From a virus: a DNA stretch of 28,670 nt. The stretch covers positions 1 to 28,670 of IMG/VR virus record IMGVR_UViG_3300007540_000074; one strand, written 5' to 3'. Positions within the stretch are counted from its first letter, which is position 1; the number at the start of each line of letters is the position of its first letter. The notes under the pieces were generated by a model. That model was not told the DNA's origin, ran no database searches, and saw only the letters and a list, made by a program, of their open reading frames with translations. The position numbers and the translations under genes are program-made. Positions 27,701 through 28,670 of the stretch are shown here, piece by piece.

Positions 27701-28670
27701 GTGAGCATACTAAACTAGAAGTTGATGCTTTAGCTATGGGTCCTGGTAATGTAAGAAAACTTGTTAAAGCAGCTGTTGAAGAAAACTTTTTAAACCAACA
27801 AGCTGGTGTTACATCAAATGATAACGCCGCTACAATAGATGAAAGAAGAAAAGCATATATAGAATCATTAAGTCCAGAAAAAGCAAAAGACTATCAAGAT
27901 AGACTAGACGCTATTAAAAACCAAAAAAATAAAATCATAGAAAATATAGACTATGATAACGTTGCTGAAAAAGTATTTGGTGAAAGAGGTAAGTACTGGG
28001 AAAGAAAACTAAAAGACAACGCTGAATATAAAAACGCGGATAAAAGAGGTAAGCTAGCTTTAATATTAGAAAGAATAAGAGCAACTAAAATTAGAAGCAA
28101 CGTTAAAAAAGCTAAAAGTAATCCTTGGGTTGAGACAGAAGTATTAGAACAAACTCTTCATATAAAAAATAAAAAAGATAGAACTAAGGTGCAAAATGCT
28201 ATGTACCAAGACTACGCTAAGGCACTTTTAGTAAACCAAAGAAACTCTTTAATATTAGCTGAAGAAGGAAGTTTGAGTGCTAAAAACTTAATGGATACAG
28301 GGCAGATCGAAGGTCTTAATATTACCAAGGCAAAAGATATTAACGAAATGATTGACGCTGTTTATTCTAGTGAAACTTTAACAGATGAAGACAAGCAAGG
28401 TATTATTTTTGCCCTAACTAAAGGAGAGGCTAAGGCTGTTATTATAGATAATAAGTATGTTGTTTTAGATAAGAAAGCCGCTAGAGAAAACTTAAATAAT
28501 GGTGATTTACTTCAAGGCACAGTTTTATCACATGAGATAAGTCATTTTGTAGATGATATGTCTTTTAAAACTACAGAAGAAAAAGCAAACTATACTAAAA
28601 ATTTATACTCTTTAATAAGCAAAAATACTCCAGAGCTTCATGATAGAGCTTTAAAACGTGTTAACAATAT
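24784..28670 (+). CDS. Giant internal virion protein with HExxH zinc-peptidase motif (3' end outside window)
   Basis: Open from ATG 24784 to the window end: at least 1295 residues with no stop. It starts 1 nt after the previous TAA. N-terminus MLKKPSPLKHKEQIPERQGA carries the SPLK element also found at the start of the previous gene. Residues about 1-690 are soluble and charged. Residues about 698-745 contain a Gly/Ala-rich hydrophobic stretch (GANVIVAIASGGAGTAMGLG; then LVGYGVFGAYSGTQKG), able to enter a membrane; a second hydrophobic stretch lies near residue 800. Close to the edge, residues 1248-1260 read LSHEISHFVDD: H1250 and H1254 with E1251 form HExxH, a zinc-metallopeptidase signature. 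The third ligand would lie beyond the window. Role inferred: ejected protein that cuts envelope or host protein. The long size fits such giant phage proteins. Confidence 0.78.
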   Translation, partial: MLKKPSPLKHKEQIPERQGAHATLTTEEHEAVHGGKIDTLFDFEVDVLKPKKKEDKERVNQSNTFRLLTEQEEELFYPSTKTVVAKDIDGKDVKIQQPLDFTKPKPEFEIGEDGKVKSKNVDKKIYYQANAIHWQGDDFGNYKRKNSRWYKTVNGKEEEAFAGETLSKKERAKLNDLNKTLYTGKIDLTDVETWKNRDEKTIVGSITNSNLFPGAIGEDIGPMAKITLPNGEEYTSNPDAEEGAKYKPTQNHGLPITELGKKVQEFYKNTDKDVDLLSSLQFKNSNELRRSWGQLGYKVETTPNSLAKGGQDIVLKDKNNKELASGDINDIKKYLYNNASKKDISRLKQLSIIEARDNINAVNKYKKNLNTAKLREEAENDYLENKFKAETMRTILDSPLQQTTIDAIDKYYNTNMVGNVETGKMSMLNGKSFTDLSFIIETLRASDPNHPDIAILKNLLPRLNKNKETGILQSKNEMINKAAGTYQDQLYRKNKDAILVKMGTEYLERGDEEGKGGTIEKAEIKAGVDEMVDSYSKNIDKYQIAISSLAEDAKKDGVNVSYQVDNFQVTGEDTEKVNFYANKFSALNDAIKATIEDYANTKEYYDNQYGDWSNKYEDVLTLQEKTSRENNLGRMNMSKLNDGFRSMAYSALSIFDEEKAIAKTKSMREGQGFLEAPLDYKTAIETGQKFRFATGELSTQGANVIVAIASGGAGTAMGLGKVGTSMLVGYGVFGAYSGTQKGIDLEIQRQAGEEAKKRLAELEKYKFMYTPQDYMRTKMQLNEAIAYGDISDSDKSKAMLSSFLIEGTVMTALNSFGLGTLPNSMNLINKFKTPISKLKVSNKLLRSDLRAAGDVVWQSTKGVAGEVLEETSIESLTTVGDGLILGRDFSDWHENLDDVAVTSIITSGGMTTLPNTYAAIVQQAATSDFRKDVNKSLNKMEEIKTKFATLGVKDPMRDIYIDEFKAEVEKIAGEHTKLEVDALAMGPGNVRKLVKAAVEENFLNQQAGVTSNDNAATIDERRKAYIESLSPEKAKDYQDRLDAIKNQKNKIIENIDYDNVAEKVFGERGKYWERKLKDNAEYKNADKRGKLALILERIRATKIRSNVKKAKSNPWVETEVLEQTLHIKNKKDRTKVQNAMYQDYAKALLVNQRNSLILAEEGSLSAKNLMDTGQIEGLNITKAKDINEMIDAVYSSETLTDEDKQGIIFALTKGEAKAVIIDNKYVVLDKKAARENLNNGDLLQGTVLSHEISHFVDDMSFKTTEEKANYTKNLYSLISKNTPELHDRALKRVNN
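28531..28545 (+). other. HExxH zinc-metallopeptidase motif
   Basis: CAT GAG ATA AGT CAT encodes HEISH, in frame with the giant protein, following a run GTVLS. Hydrophobic residues before the motif and Phe-Val after it fit the active-site helix of zincins. Confidence 0.6.

Noticed and set aside
1-28670. tRNA genes, CRISPR arrays, insertion sequences, integrase or att sites
   Set aside because: Gaps are too short for tRNAs except two that contain hairpins only; no repeat-spacer pattern, transposase or integrase motif was seen. The regular 75-nt spacing at 18660 is protein-coding repeats, not CRISPR.

Overview
The window is one side of the structural module of a tailed phage. It is AT-rich, tightly packed and coded entirely on the + strand, with gene gaps mostly of 2-15 nt. 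The order is large terminase, portal, scaffold-like protein, major capsid protein, neck/adaptor proteins, very large tail or tail-hub proteins, and then coiled-coil or membrane-active proteins expected to be ejected with the DNA. No tape measure, sheath, tail-tube or baseplate gene is seen, and a P22-gp10-like 'stabilization/muzzle' protein is present, so a short-tailed podovirus is likely. Several protein motifs look like those of crAss-like phages and Cellulophaga podoviruses. A Bacteroidota (probably marine flavobacterial) host is inferred from those motifs, from the absence of Shine-Dalgarno sequences at all 15 visible starts, and from Cys-rich 'GCTDPTAxNYNPxAxxDDGSC' repeats typical of Bacteroidota surface proteins. 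This is an uncultured-looking relative; I cannot name a species.

Layout: 2-1414 terminase (5' end outside the window); 1417-3816 portal; 3844-5037 acidic scaffold-like protein; 5043-6545 major capsid protein, followed by a UUCG-loop terminator; 6619-7470 conserved unknown, followed by a second UUCG hairpin; 7525-7692 a 55-residue Cys protein; 7700-9358 two likely neck/ring proteins; 9362-11593 and 11604-17990 two proteins that together carry the N- and C-terminal parts of a gp10-like tail-hub protein; 17994-20309 a Cys-rich repeat protein; 20324-22322 two unknown structural proteins; 22394-23374 a glycine-rich and coiled-coil internal virion protein; 23388-24782 and 24784 to the window end two proteins sharing an N-terminal 'SPLK' tag. 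The last is a giant protein with a glycine-rich hydrophobic stretch and an HExxH zinc-protease motif. It is still open at the window edge.

Working together: terminase and portal package DNA into a capsid built on the scaffold-like protein; adaptors and the gp10-like hub close the portal and form the short tail; the repeat-rich proteins probably contact the host surface; the last three genes probably form the ejected complex that crosses the envelope. There is no stretch over 300 bases without a gene, and no tRNA, CRISPR or insertion sequence was seen. All but one gene end in TAA and none ends in TGA.
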